From a gamma proteobacterium symbiont of Ctena orbiculata (GTDB taxonomy: Bacteria; Pseudomonadota; Gammaproteobacteria; Chromatiales; Chromatiaceae), in assembly GCA_003094535.1 (NCBI GenBank), contig NATV01000123.1, positions 1 through 55,589 of the forward strand: a stretch of 55,589 nucleotides of DNA. The letters run 5' to 3'. Below are positions 26,500 through 35,742 of this stretch, piece by piece. The stretch's first letter is position 1. Every line of letters starts with the position of its first letter. Below the pieces are notes generated by a model. The model saw only the letters and a list, made by a program, of their open reading frames with translations, did no database searches and had not been told where the DNA came from. The translations under genes and the position numbers were made by a program.

Positions 26500-27066
26500 A
26501 TGAATGAGAATAGCTCAATGCCCGATTATTCTCGCCTCGAGGGGGCGTTGAACTCAATCGGCCTTGATGTTGGTGCCAGCGAGATTCATGGTGTTATCTG
26601 TGGCCTGGTATCCGCCGGCACCAGCCAAAGCCATGTGGATTGGATGGAGGCGTTGTTCGAGGAGTGGCCTGAAGAGGATCTGTTGGTCCGTGAAGCCAGG
26701 GAATTGATCGGCCAACTCTACTTCGTTACCCGTGACCAGATTGGCAATGAGGATTTCAGCTTCATGCCATTTCTCGCAGACGATACGCAACCGATCACTG
26801 TGAGGGCTAAGGGATTGCGTGACTGGTGTGTAGGTTATCTGTATGGATTGGGCCTGGCCGGCATCAGCGACCGGCAGCTCGAGGGTGATGCCAGGGAAGC
26901 GTTGCAGGATATATCCCATTTCACCCGGCTCGACTATGAGTCACTCGAATCGGGAGAGGCAACGGAACAGGCCTATGCTGAGCTGCAGGAGTTTTTGAAA
27001 GTTGTGACCTTGCTTGTCTGGGAAGAACTGGCGGATATTCGGGAGCATGGCCATGGTGAAGAGTGA
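26500..27066 (+). CDS. ygfB: UPF0149 family protein YgfB
   Basis: A 188-residue protein of the UPF0149/YgfB family (E. coli YgfB, YecA relatives). The family features are GVICGLVSAG near residue 30, the FMPFLADD block and RDWCVGYLYGLGLAG near residue 110. In Pseudomonas aeruginosa the homologue modulates expression of ampDh3 and so beta-lactam response; whether that holds here is unknown. No YecA-type SEC metal-binding motif is present at the C-terminus, which agrees with YgfB rather than YecA. It heads the operon with pepP, ubiH and ubiI; its stop overlaps the pepP start by 14 bases. Confidence 0.9.
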   Translation: MNENSSMPDYSRLEGALNSIGLDVGASEIHGVICGLVSAGTSQSHVDWMEALFEEWPEEDLLVREARELIGQLYFVTRDQIGNEDFSFMPFLADDTQPITVRAKGLRDWCVGYLYGLGLAGISDRQLEGDAREALQDISHFTRLDYESLESGEATEQAYAELQEFLKVVTLLVWEELADIREHGHGEE

Positions 27067-28360
27067 ATTCAGACGGCGTCGTCGCGAATTGATGCGGATG
27101 ATGGGGCCGGGCAGTATCGCCATACTCCCAGCGGCACCCCAGCTGATTCGCAACAGGGATGTGCACTATCCATACCGACCCGATAGCGATTTCTACTATT
27201 TGACCGGGTTCCCGGAACCGGATGCGGTATTGGTTCTGATTCCAGGAAGAAAACAGGCGGAGTACATTCTCTTCAACAGGGAGCGCGATCCGGTAAAGGA
27301 GCAATGGGAGGGTCCAATAGCGGGCCAGGAGGGTGCCTGTAGCGAGTATGATGCGGATGACTCTTTCCCGATCGGAGACCTGGACGACATACTGCCGCGC
27401 ATGCTGGAGCAGTGTGAACGGATCTTCTATATCATGGGTTGCGATGCAAAGTTCGACAAGCGACTGTCGGAGTGGATCAATGCCATACGCTGTGAAGCGC
27501 GCAGCGGGGTTCAAGGGCCTGTAGAGATCATCGCCCTGGATCACTATCTACATGAGATGCGGTTGTTTAAAAGTCGATCAGAACTGAAGGTGATGCGCCA
27601 GGCGGCAAGGATATCCGCCAAGGCCCATAAAAAGGTGATGCAGCTGTGTAAACCTGGCGTATGGGAGTATCAGCTCGAAGCCGAGTTTGTATGCGAATGC
27701 ACCCATCATGGCGCCAAGTCGCAGGCCTATCCCCCCATCGTCGGTGCCGGCGGGAACGCCTGTACGCTGCACTACACCGAAAACGGGGATAAGCTGGGTG
27801 ACAAGCAGATGTTGCTGATCGATGCCGGCTGCGAGGTTGACTATTATGCCTCGGACATTACCCGCACCTATCCGGTAAACGGCAGTTTCAACGAACCGCA
27901 GCGGCAGTTATACGAACTGGTTCTGGCGGCGCAGGAAGCGGCGATTGCCAAGGTCAAGCCGGGCAATCACTGGAATGATCCCCATGATGCCGCGGTGCGA
28001 ACCATAACCAGGGGCTTGATCAAGCTGGGAATACTCAAGGGTTCGTTGGCCAAATTGATACGCGAGGAGAAGTACAAGGCCTTTTTCCCCCATCGCACCG
28101 GACACTGGATCGGTATGGATGTACATGATGTGGGTGACTACAAGGTCGATGGCGCATGGCGTTTATTCGAACCGGGCATGGCGTTGACCATAGAACCCGG
28201 AATATACGTACCTGCTGCCACAAAGGGTGTAGCGAAAAAGTGGTGGAATATAGGTATACGCATCGAAGACGACGTGGTGGTAACCAAGGATGGTTGTGAC
28301 GTATTGACCAGGGATATTGCAAAATCAGTGGCGGAAATCGAAGCCATTATGGCGGCATGA
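27053..28360 (+). CDS. pepP: Xaa-Pro aminopeptidase
   Basis: A 435-residue metallopeptidase that releases N-terminal residues ahead of proline. The pita-bread catalytic domain keeps the five metal ligands: two aspartates in DAGCEVDYYASDITRTYP, the histidine in HRTGHWIGMDVHD, and glutamates in TIEPGIYVP and IRIEDDVVV, matching a dinuclear Mn site. The N-terminus (SEFRRRRRELM) aligns with E. coli PepP. I chose the ATG at 27053, which has GGGAG about seven bases upstream; one at 27047 is also possible. It overlaps ygfB and is followed one base later by ubiH. Confidence 0.93.
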   Translation: MVKSEFRRRRRELMRMMGPGSIAILPAAPQLIRNRDVHYPYRPDSDFYYLTGFPEPDAVLVLIPGRKQAEYILFNRERDPVKEQWEGPIAGQEGACSEYDADDSFPIGDLDDILPRMLEQCERIFYIMGCDAKFDKRLSEWINAIRCEARSGVQGPVEIIALDHYLHEMRLFKSRSELKVMRQAARISAKAHKKVMQLCKPGVWEYQLEAEFVCECTHHGAKSQAYPPIVGAGGNACTLHYTENGDKLGDKQMLLIDAGCEVDYYASDITRTYPVNGSFNEPQRQLYELVLAAQEAAIAKVKPGNHWNDPHDAAVRTITRGLIKLGILKGSLAKLIREEKYKAFFPHRTGHWIGMDVHDVGDYKVDGAWRLFEPGMALTIEPGIYVPAATKGVAKKWWNIGIRIEDDVVVTKDGCDVLTRDIAKSVAEIEAIMAA

Positions 28361-28361
28361 C

Positions 28362-29585
28362 ATGGCAGAACGTTTTGATCTTCTGATCGTCGGCGGCGGT
28401 ATGGTGGGTGTCAGTCTCGCCCATGCGGTCAGTGGCCTGGGGTACAGGATCGGCGTCATTGAGGCATGGCCCCTCGAATCATCGGCCCAGCCAAGTTTCG
28501 ATGACAGGGTGATTGCGCTCTCCTGGGGCAGCCGCGTGATCTTGGAGGCGATGGGGGTCTGGCGTGCTGTCGAGAGAGCCGCCGAGCCGATTCAGGATGT
28601 CCATATCTCAGATCGAGGCCATTTCGGATTTACCCGGCTGAGCCATCACCAGGAAGGGGTTGCCGCCCTGGGGTATGTGGTGACCGCACGGGCATTGGGC
28701 AAGGCCTTGATGGAGGATATGGCGGAGCGTCAAGCGATCGAGCTGATCTGCCCTGCGAAACTAAAGAGCTTCAGCATATCCGAGAACGAGGTCGAAGTCC
28801 GGATCGAACAGGATGCTTCAGAACAGCGGCTCTCCACGAGTCTGCTGGTGGCTGCGGACGGCGGCGATTCCCAGGTCAGGCAGTTTCTCTCCATACCTTT
28901 GAGAGAGAAGCCCTATGGTCAAACCGCGATCATCGCCAACCTGCGCGCAGAGCAGCCTCACCGAGGCATCGCTTATGAACGTTTTACCGACACTGGCCCA
29001 CTGGCGCTGTTACCGATGCGGGATGATCGCCTCTCCATGGTATGGACTGCAAGAGACAAAGAGGTGGCGGATTTGATGGCGCTAAGGGATGAGGCATTTC
29101 TCCTCAGGCTGCAGGATCGTTTCGGTTATCGGCTCGGTCGCTTGTCTGAGTTGGGCAAAAGATCGGCCTATCCCCTGCGTTTACGGCAGGCCGCTGAGCA
29201 GGTGCGCTCGCGGGTGGCCCTGATCGGAAATGCCGCGCATGCGATACATCCGGTAACCGGCCAGGGATTCAACCTCGGTCTGCGGGATGTCGCCGTACTT
29301 GCCGATCTGTTGTTCGATGCGTCGCAAAGGGGGCAGGACCCTGGAGATGACACACTCTTAAAAGCCTATGCAAGCTGGCGCAAAAGGGATCAGAACAGTG
29401 TCGCCTTGATCACCGATACCCTGGCGCGACTGTTCGCCAATCCATTCGGTCCGTTACGGCTGGTGCGCAACCTGGGCATGGTGGGGCTCGATCTTGCACC
29501 GAGCCTGAAGCATCTGGTGGCACGTCAATTCATGGGTTTGAATGGGCGTTTACCGAGACTGGCGCGTGGGGTGTCCCTTGACTAA
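28362..29585 (+). CDS. ubiH: 2-octaprenyl-6-methoxyphenol hydroxylase
   Basis: A 407-residue FAD monooxygenase that hydroxylates C1 of the aromatic ring in ubiquinone synthesis. The FAD-binding GGGMVG is at residues 11-16; the second motif reads ALIGNAAHAIHPVTGQGFNLGLRD, with the GNAA form typical of UbiH rather than the GDAAH of UbiI. The length agrees with E. coli UbiH. The ATG at 28362 lies one base after the pepP stop. It overlaps ubiI, so the two hydroxylases are made together; coq7 at 45.1 kb would supply the remaining hydroxylation, at C6. Confidence 0.9.
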   Translation: MAERFDLLIVGGGMVGVSLAHAVSGLGYRIGVIEAWPLESSAQPSFDDRVIALSWGSRVILEAMGVWRAVERAAEPIQDVHISDRGHFGFTRLSHHQEGVAALGYVVTARALGKALMEDMAERQAIELICPAKLKSFSISENEVEVRIEQDASEQRLSTSLLVAADGGDSQVRQFLSIPLREKPYGQTAIIANLRAEQPHRGIAYERFTDTGPLALLPMRDDRLSMVWTARDKEVADLMALRDEAFLLRLQDRFGYRLGRLSELGKRSAYPLRLRQAAEQVRSRVALIGNAAHAIHPVTGQGFNLGLRDVAVLADLLFDASQRGQDPGDDTLLKAYASWRKRDQNSVALITDTLARLFANPFGPLRLVRNLGMVGLDLAPSLKHLVARQFMGLNGRLPRLARGVSLD

Positions 29586-30789
29586 ATCGAAAACAGAGTA
29601 CGACCTGGTGATCGTGGGCGGCGGTATGGTGGGATCGGCATTGGCCTGCGCTGTTGCCGGTGTCGGCTTGCGTATCTGTATCCTAGAGGCGAGGGAACCG
29701 CAGCGTAGTTGGCCGTCGGATGAGGTCGATCTTCGTGTTTCCGCGCTTACCCGTGCCTCACAACGCATGCTCGAAAAGCTGCAGGCCTGGCCGAGAATGG
29801 CAGAGATGCGCATCAGTCCCTATACCGATATGGAGGTTTGGGATGCGGGAGGAAGCGGCCGTATCCGTTTCAACGCGGCGGAAATCGGTGAACCCGACTT
29901 GGGCCACATCGTGGAAAACCGCGTCACCCAGCTTGCGCTGTGGGAGCGACTGGAGGCACTGCCCAACGTCACCCTGCGATACCCCGCGGCAGTTGCAGAG
30001 TTGGTTTTGGATCATCAACCGAGTCTTCTGCTGCAGGATGGCGGTCGTCTGAATGCGAAACTTATCGTTGCCGCCGACGGCAGGGATTCGCAATTGCGCG
30101 AGCTGGCGGACATCGGCACCAGGGGCTGGGAATACGATCAACACGCCATCGTGGCCACGGTCAAACCCACGCTCCCGCATCAACAGACGGCGAGGCAGCG
30201 TTTCATGCCCCTTGGGCCCCTGGCGCTTTTGCCGATCAATGACGGACGCTGCTCCATTGTCTGGTCGACATCGCCGACTCAGGCGGATGAACTGATGGCG
30301 CTTTCCGATAAGATCTTCTGCGAGCGGCTTAGCGTGGCCAGCGAGCAGGTTCTTGGCGAGATTGATGACGTCGGACCCCGGGGTCTCTTCCCGCTGCGGC
30401 TCGGACATGCCGAGACCTATATCCGTCCCGGTTTTGTTCTCGTGGGCGACGCCGCGCATGCGATGCACCCCTTGGCGGGGCAGGGGGTCAACCTCGGTTT
30501 CATGGATGCCATGACCCTGGTCGACGTTTTGCTTGAGGCCCATGGTGCAGGCAGGGGGATCGGTTCCATGGCTACCCTGAGACGCTATGAGCGGTCCAGG
30601 AAGGGCCCCAACATGGCGATGCTTGGCGCGATGGATGCCTTCAAGCGAATATTCAGCAATGAGGTGATGCCCCTCAAGCTGATGCGAAATCTTGGCTTGG
30701 ACATTGCCGACCGCTCCGGATTCATCAAACATCAACTGATTCGCCGGGCGATGGGTATAGGTGGCGATTTGCCAACCCTCGCGCGGTGA
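29578..30789 (+). CDS. ubiI: FAD-dependent 2-octaprenylphenol hydroxylase
   Basis: A 403-residue paralogue of UbiH that hydroxylates C5 of the ubiquinone ring. It has DLVIVGGGMVGSALACAVAG at the start and LVGDAAHAMHPLAGQGVNLGFMD near residue 300, the GDAAH form seen in UbiI (VisC). The start is uncertain: the TTG at 29578 follows a GTGGGG sequence by several bases and overlaps the ubiH end; a GTG at 29566 is the alternative. It is the last gene before the glycine riboswitch, as in E. coli, where visC precedes gcvT. Confidence 0.88.
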   Translation: MTKSKTEYDLVIVGGGMVGSALACAVAGVGLRICILEAREPQRSWPSDEVDLRVSALTRASQRMLEKLQAWPRMAEMRISPYTDMEVWDAGGSGRIRFNAAEIGEPDLGHIVENRVTQLALWERLEALPNVTLRYPAAVAELVLDHQPSLLLQDGGRLNAKLIVAADGRDSQLRELADIGTRGWEYDQHAIVATVKPTLPHQQTARQRFMPLGPLALLPINDGRCSIVWSTSPTQADELMALSDKIFCERLSVASEQVLGEIDDVGPRGLFPLRLGHAETYIRPGFVLVGDAAHAMHPLAGQGVNLGFMDAMTLVDVLLEAHGAGRGIGSMATLRRYERSRKGPNMAMLGAMDAFKRIFSNEVMPLKLMRNLGLDIADRSGFIKHQLIRRAMGIGGDLPTLAR

Positions 30790-30828
30790 TAGCGGCAATA
30801 ATGACGGGTTGCATGAGGTTTTTCGCAA

Positions 30829-30857
30829 TTGGCAAGCGCCGGGAGGCAAGGTATAGT
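30829..30857 (+). promoter_or_regulatory. Sigma-70 promoter of the gcv operon
   Basis: A -35 box TTGGCA (30829-30834) and a -10 box TATAGT (30852-30857) are separated by exactly 17 bases. The predicted start near 30864 lies just before the first riboswitch aptamer, which supports the call. Confidence 0.75.
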
Positions 30858-30869
30858 CTTCAATTCGAT

Positions 30870-31131
30870 CCACCCCCGTGGGAGAGGCCGGCTCAAACCG
30901 GCGCCGAAGGCGCAATCCCGCCCGGAATCGCTCAGGCAAAAGGACCGTGGGGGGTAAGTCGCTTTGCGGGCGCCAGGCTGCAAGGGGCTTAGGTCGACTC
31001 TGGAGAGTGGTGTCACAACACCCACCGAAGGGGCAGGCGCTGATAACAGCGTGCACGGTTGGTCATCGCCGATAAACTCGTTCCGATGTAAACCTGCAGC
31101 AGCGCCAAACTCTCAGGTTTTGGACAGAGGG
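30870..31131 (+). ncRNA. Tandem glycine riboswitch
   Basis: Two glycine aptamers lie in the gcvT leader. Aptamer 1 (about 30870-30956) is closed by ACCCCC (30872-30877) with GGGGGT (30950-30955) and contains GCCGAAGGCGCAA and CGCTCAGGCAAAAGGACCG. Aptamer 2 (about 30990-31131) is closed by CTCTG (30998-31002) with CAGAG (31125-31129) and contains ACCGAAGGGGCAGGCG and ACTCTCAGGTTTTGGACAGA. A terminator begins at the next base, so glycine binding to aptamer 2 probably blocks terminator folding and turns on glycine cleavage genes. The on-switch direction is inferred from this geometry and from known gcv riboswitches. Confidence 0.95.
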
Positions 31132-31168
31132 GCGGCGCGGGTGAGGATTCATCCGCGCCGCCCTTTTT
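31130..31168 (+). terminator. Riboswitch-controlled intrinsic terminator
   Basis: A perfect 11-base stem, GGGCGGCGCGG (31130-31140) with CCGCGCCGCCC (31153-31163), is followed by TTTTT at 31164-31168. It starts directly after the P1 strand of the second glycine aptamer and 24 bases before the gcvT ATG. Confidence 0.93.
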
Positions 31169-31191
31169 ACGTTTTGGACCGGGAGATGGTA

Positions 31192-32283
31192 ATGAGTAAG
31201 CAGACTGTTTTATATGATACCCACAAGGCCATGGGCGCGCGCTTGGTCCCCTTTGGCGGTTGGGATATGCCGCTGCACTATGGCTCGCAGCTGGAGGAAC
31301 ACCACCATGTGCGGCGTGACGCGGGCATGTTCGATGTTTCGCACATGACCGTGGTCGATATTAAGGGCGCTGACGTTAAAGCGTTTTTGAGATATCTGTT
31401 GGCCAATGATGTCGATAAGTTGAAGCAACCGGGCAAGGCGCTCTATACCTGCATGCTTAACGAGACGGGTGGTGTGGTCGACGATCTGATTGTCTACTAT
31501 CTGGATGATCAGTGGTATCGGCTGGTGGTGAATGCCGGTACCACGGAGAAGGATTTGGCCTGGCTGGAGAAGCGCTCCGCAACTTATGATGCGGCTGTCA
31601 AACCACGACGCGATCTCGCCATGATTGCGGTGCAGGGGCCCAATGCACGAGCCAAAGCGCTGCCGCTGCTGTCATCCGAGCTGCAGCAGAAGGGGCGCGA
31701 TCTGAAACCGTTCAATGCGGTTGCCGATGGCGATTGGTTTTTGGCCAGAACCGGCTATACCGGTGAAGATGGATTCGAAATCATGTTGCCGGGGGATCGG
31801 GCGGCCGAATTCTGGCGGCAATTGCACACTGCAGGGGTGGAACCCTGTGGGCTTGGCGCCAGGGATACGCTGCGCCTGGAAGCGGGTATGAATCTTTACG
31901 GTTCCGATATGGACGAGGAGAGCTCTCCCCTGGAGTCGGGGCTCGGCTGGACCATCGCCTGGGAACCCCAGGAACGTGATTTCGTCGGCCGTACAGTTTT
32001 AGAACAGCAACGCAAGGATAAGCAAAAACGACGTTTCGTTGGCTTGGTGTTGACCGGACGCGGGGTGCTGCGTAACCATTTGAAGCTGTTTGATGGCGAG
32101 AAGGAGGTGGGCGAGATCACTTCCGGTGGCTTTGCCCCGACCCTGGAGCGCTCCATCGCCTTTGCCAGGGTCCTGCCCGATATCGGTGAGACCTGTGACG
32201 TGGAAATACGTGGTAAACGTGTCAAGGCGCAACTGGTCAAGCCGCCTTTTGTACGCAATGGCAAGGCCGTCATCGACTTGTAA
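31192..32283 (+). CDS. gcvT: Glycine cleavage system T protein (aminomethyltransferase)
   Basis: A 363-residue enzyme that takes the aminomethyl group from lipoyl-GcvH, passes methylene to tetrahydrofolate and releases ammonia. It opens with [37 protein letters not shown] and has the folate-site features AGMFDVSHM and [14 protein letters not shown]. The ATG at 31192 follows GGGAGA by about five bases; the open frame upstream lies within riboswitch RNA and is not translated. The operon continues gcvH, gcvPA, gcvPB. Expression should depend on glycine through the leader. Confidence 0.96.
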   Translation: MSKQTVLYDTHKAMGARLVPFGGWDMPLHYGSQLEEHHHVRRDAGMFDVSHMTVVDIKGADVKAFLRYLLANDVDKLKQPGKALYTCMLNETGGVVDDLIVYYLDDQWYRLVVNAGTTEKDLAWLEKRSATYDAAVKPRRDLAMIAVQGPNARAKALPLLSSELQQKGRDLKPFNAVADGDWFLARTGYTGEDGFEIMLPGDRAAEFWRQLHTAGVEPCGLGARDTLRLEAGMNLYGSDMDEESSPLESGLGWTIAWEPQERDFVGRTVLEQQRKDKQKRRFVGLVLTGRGVLRNHLKLFDGEKEVGEITSGGFAPTLERSIAFARVLPDIGETCDVEIRGKRVKAQLVKPPFVRNGKAVIDL

Positions 32284-32330
32284 CCCGAACGCATACAACT
32301 TCTAGACAAATCTCCTTGAAGGAAAAAACT

Positions 32331-32723
32331 ATGAACACGACACCTACTGATCGCCGCTATGCCAAATCCCACGAATGGATAAAGGATGAAGGTGACGGCA
32401 GTTATACCATCGGAATCACCGACCATGCGCAGGAGCTGCTTGGTGACCTGGTATTTGTCGACCTGCCGGAAGTGGGTTCTCAGGTCGAGGCTGGCGGTGA
32501 CTGTGCCGTGGTTGAATCGGTTAAGGCCGCGTCCGATGTCTACAGTCCGGTGACCGGCGAGGTCATCGCGATCAATGAGGCCCTGGATGGTGCGCCCGAG
32601 ACGATCAATGAGGATGCCTACGGTACCGGCTGGATGTTCAAGGTCAAATTGTCGGACGCAAGCGGTATGGATGAACTTCTCGATGCCGATGGCTATGAGG
32701 CGATGATCGCCGACGAGGATTGA
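32331..32723 (+). CDS. gcvH: Glycine cleavage system H protein
   Basis: A 130-residue carrier protein whose lipoyl group shuttles the aminomethyl and hydride between the P, T and L subunits. The lipoylated lysine is K65 in [15 protein letters not shown], within the biotinyl/lipoyl hammerhead fold. The ATG at 32331 has AAGGAAAAAA upstream; the TTG at 32316 is a less likely start. It lies 47 bases after gcvT and 82 before gcvPA. The L protein (dihydrolipoamide dehydrogenase) is not encoded here and is usually shared with other complexes. Confidence 0.96.
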   Translation: MNTTPTDRRYAKSHEWIKDEGDGSYTIGITDHAQELLGDLVFVDLPEVGSQVEAGGDCAVVESVKAASDVYSPVTGEVIAINEALDGAPETINEDAYGTGWMFKVKLSDASGMDELLDADGYEAMIADED

Positions 32724-32805
32724 AGCAGGATGCAGATCACTACTCACCGCTGAGAATCATGGCTTCGCGGACCTACCGACTTTTGTTTTAGCAGACGAGA
32801 CAGCT

Positions 32806-34203
32806 ATGCCTTTCATCCCCCATACCGAAGACGATATAGAAGAGATGCTGGCCGCCATCGGGGTCGACAATATCGATGCGCTTTTTGACGAGATACCCGA
32901 TGAGCTGCGCTGCGGAGAGCTGGATGCAATTCCCCCCGGAATGTCGGAGATGGAGCTCTCCCGTCTCATGCAGGCACGTGCCCGCGCCGACGGGCAACCA
33001 CTCTGTTTCATCGGTGCCGGTGCCTACGATCACCATATCCCGGCGGCGGTCTGGGAACTGACCACCAGGGGTGAGTTCTACACCGCCTATACCCCCTACC
33101 AGGCGGAAGCGAGTCAGGGTACGCTGCAACTGCTCTATGAGTATCAGTCAATGATGACCGCCCTCACCGGGATGGATGTCTCCAACGCCTCGCTCTACGA
33201 TGGCGCATCCGCCCTGGCCGAAGCGGTGCTGATGGCGGTGAGGGCAAATCGCAAATCGAAATCGAAGCGCGTTCTTGTTCCCCGCAACCTCCATCCCGTC
33301 TATCGCAAGGTGGCCCATACCATTGTAAGGAACCAGCAGATCGAGTTGGTGGAGGTGGCGTACGACAGCGGCAGCGGCGGGATCGACAGGGCGGATCTGG
33401 ATCGCTACCGCGGTGAGGACTATGCCGCCCTGATCATCCCTCAACCCAATTTCTTTGGGGTCTTAGAGGCGGTGGACGAATTGACGGACTGGGCCCATGC
33501 AAATGGGATGCTGGCCATCGCCGTGGTCAACCCGCTTGCCATGGCGGTGCTGAAACCCGCGGGCGAGTGGGGTGAGCAGGGAGCCGATATCTGTTGCGGC
33601 GAGGGCCAGCCGTTGGGTGCGCCCCTGGCTTCCGGCGGCCCCTATTTCGGATTCCTCTGCAGCACCCAAAAACTGGTGCGCCAGATGCCGGGGCGCATCA
33701 TCGGCAAGACCGTTGATCTGGATGGCAAACCCGGCTATGCCCTGACTCTGCAGGCGAGAGAGCAGCATATCCGGCGCTCCAAGGCGACCTCCAACATCTG
33801 CACCAATCAAGGCTTGATGGTGACCGCGGCAACCATCCATATGTCGCTGATGGGCAGCGAGGGGCTGCAGCGCGTCGCCGCCGCCAGCCATGCCAACAGC
33901 GACAAGCTGACCCATGCCCTGACCTCACTGCCCGGGGTGGAGAGCCTGTTCGATGGACCGGTGTTTCATGAGCGCGTAGTGCGTCTACCCATCGCCGCAA
34001 ACAAGGCGCTACGTGCCCTGGCCGCGCACAATGTCCTCGGCGGTTTTGATTTGAGCGACGACTATCCGGAGCTGGGTGATGCGATCCTGGTGTGCGCCAC
34101 CGAGTTGAGAAGCGAGGACGACATAGAAAGCTATCGAAGCAAGCTTGAGCGGGTGATCGCGTCGCAGGTTGAGACACCCTGTCAGCTGAAACCCGATTGG
34201 TAA
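32806..34203 (+). CDS. gcvPA: Glycine dehydrogenase (decarboxylating) subunit 1
   Basis: A 465-residue non-catalytic-lysine half of the P protein, which decarboxylates glycine and transfers the aminomethyl group to lipoyl-GcvH. It starts [20 protein letters not shown] and has [32 protein letters not shown] and the long PLP-fold core ([20 protein letters not shown]). Together with gcvPB it replaces the single 950-residue GcvP of E. coli. The two genes have separate starts and ribosome binding sites ten bases apart, so this is the natural two-subunit form and not a frameshift. Confidence 0.95.
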   Translation: MPFIPHTEDDIEEMLAAIGVDNIDALFDEIPDELRCGELDAIPPGMSEMELSRLMQARARADGQPLCFIGAGAYDHHIPAAVWELTTRGEFYTAYTPYQAEASQGTLQLLYEYQSMMTALTGMDVSNASLYDGASALAEAVLMAVRANRKSKSKRVLVPRNLHPVYRKVAHTIVRNQQIELVEVAYDSGSGGIDRADLDRYRGEDYAALIIPQPNFFGVLEAVDELTDWAHANGMLAIAVVNPLAMAVLKPAGEWGEQGADICCGEGQPLGAPLASGGPYFGFLCSTQKLVRQMPGRIIGKTVDLDGKPGYALTLQAREQHIRRSKATSNICTNQGLMVTAATIHMSLMGSEGLQRVAAASHANSDKLTHALTSLPGVESLFDGPVFHERVVRLPIAANKALRALAAHNVLGGFDLSDDYPELGDAILVCATELRSEDDIESYRSKLERVIASQVETPCQLKPDW

Positions 34204-34213
34204 GGACAAGAAT

Positions 34214-35659
34214 ATGATTTACGAAGGTTCACGTAAGGGGCGTCGGGCAACGGCTCAGGCGCCATTGGAGAAGGCTGATTTGTCGTCCATACCCTCGGCG
34301 ATGCTGCGCGATTCCCAACCGGGCCTCCCGGAAATATCCGAAATGCAGGCAGTGCGCCACTTCACCCGGCTGTCGCAGAAGAACTTCTCCATTGATACCC
34401 ATTTCTATCCTTTGGGTTCCTGTACCATGAAATACAATCCAAGGGCCTGTAATACGCTGGCGAGTCTGCCCGGTCTGCTCGCCAGGCACCCGCTGGCGCC
34501 GGAGACCCACAGCCAGGGTTTTATGGGTTGTCTCTATGAGCTGCAGGAGATCCTGAAAACGGTAACCGGAATGTATGCTGTCTCCCTCACACCGGCGGCC
34601 GGGGCACAAGGTGAGTTTGCCGGTGTCGCCATGATCCGCGCCTACCACGATGACAGGGGGGATACGGCGCGTGATGAGATCCTGGTGCCCGATGCGGCCC
34701 ATGGCACCAATCCCGCATCCGCGGTGATGTGCGGTTACAAGACCCGGGAGATCCCCACGGGTGACGACGGCGACATCGATGTCGCGGCATTGAAGTCCGC
34801 ATTGGGCCCGCAGACCGCCGGCATCATGCTGACCAACCCTTCCACGGTGGGTGTTTTCGAACGCCGCATCAAGGAGATTGCAGAGCTGGTTCACGACGCC
34901 GGGGGGCTGCTCTACTACGATGGCGCCAATCTCAATGCGATACTCGGCAAGGTCCGCCCCGGCGACATGGGTTTCGATGTCATTCATATGAATCTGCACA
35001 AAACCTTTTCCACCCCCCATGGCGGAGGCGGTCCGGGTGCCGGTCCGGTGGGGGTCAGTAAACGACTCGAACCCTATCTGCCTGTGCCGATGGTCGATTT
35101 CGACGGTAGCGACTACCTTTGGCTGACGGAACATGAGCGCCCGCAGACCATGGGACGCCTCTCCGCCTTCGCCGGCAATGCCGGGGTGCTGCTGCGCGCT
35201 TATGTCTACGCTCGCCTGTTGGGCCGTGAGGGGATGCATCGGGTTGCCGAGTTTTCCACCCTCAACGCCAACTATCTGCTCAAACGATTGATGGATGCCG
35301 GTTTCGATGCCGCCTATCCCGATCGCCGCGCCAGTCACGAGTTTATTCTCACCTTGAAACGACAGGCCAAGGAGCTGGGCGTCAACACCATGGATTTCGC
35401 CAAGCGACTGCTCGACTATGGCGTGCATGCCCCCACCACCTACTTTCCCCTGCTGGTCCCTGAATGTCTGTTGGTTGAACCCACCGAGACAGAGGCGAAG
35501 GAGGAGCTCGATAACTTTGTCGAGATCATGATGCGCATCAATCAGGAGGCGGAAACCCAGCCGGAGTTGGTCAAACAGGCGCCCCATACCATGCCGGTGA
35601 GACGGCTCGATGATGTCAGGGCGGCGCGGGAGCTCGACCTGGCCTGGAGGGGAGATTGA
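34214..35659 (+). CDS. gcvPB: Glycine dehydrogenase (decarboxylating) subunit 2
   Basis: A 481-residue subunit that carries the PLP-binding lysine (K263 in [19 protein letters not shown]). Other landmarks are [25 protein letters not shown] and [11 protein letters not shown]. It forms an alpha2beta2 P protein with GcvPA. The start has AAGGACAAGAAT upstream. It is the last gcv gene; a short gap with a 10-bp-period repeat follows, then a sugar kinase. Confidence 0.95.
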   Translation: MIYEGSRKGRRATAQAPLEKADLSSIPSAMLRDSQPGLPEISEMQAVRHFTRLSQKNFSIDTHFYPLGSCTMKYNPRACNTLASLPGLLARHPLAPETHSQGFMGCLYELQEILKTVTGMYAVSLTPAAGAQGEFAGVAMIRAYHDDRGDTARDEILVPDAAHGTNPASAVMCGYKTREIPTGDDGDIDVAALKSALGPQTAGIMLTNPSTVGVFERRIKEIAELVHDAGGLLYYDGANLNAILGKVRPGDMGFDVIHMNLHKTFSTPHGGGGPGAGPVGVSKRLEPYLPVPMVDFDGSDYLWLTEHERPQTMGRLSAFAGNAGVLLRAYVYARLLGREGMHRVAEFSTLNANYLLKRLMDAGFDAAYPDRRASHEFILTLKRQAKELGVNTMDFAKRLLDYGVHAPTTYFPLLVPECLLVEPTETEAKEELDNFVEIMMRINQEAETQPELVKQAPHTMPVRRLDDVRAARELDLAWRGD

Positions 35660-35690
35660 ACCGACGCTGTTTAAAGGGGCTTCCTATTTC

Positions 35691-35722
35691 AGTCCGCAAA
35701 TGAACGCTAATAAACGCTAATT
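35691..35722 (+). repeat. 10-bp-period intergenic repeat, copy D
   Basis: Three units, CGCAAATGAA, CGCTAATAAA and CGCTAATTCA, follow AGTC in the 83-base gap between gcvPB and the PfkB kinase gene. It ends about 20 bases before the kinase start. It is the only copy between genes that run in the same direction. Confidence 0.7.
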
Positions 35723-35742
35723 CAAAAGGACGAGAGGTAACC

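Noticed and set aside
29758-31056. 432-codon open frame antisense to ubiI and the riboswitch
   Set aside because: It has no domain similarity and crosses a structured RNA; treated as a shadow.
34229-35587. 452-codon open frame antisense to gcvPB
   Set aside because: It lacks a recognisable domain and follows from GC-rich codon bias; gcvPB is unmistakable on the other strand.
32806-35659. gcvPA/gcvPB as a frameshifted gcvP
   Set aside because: Each half has its own start and ribosome binding site, and the split form is a normal enzyme type.
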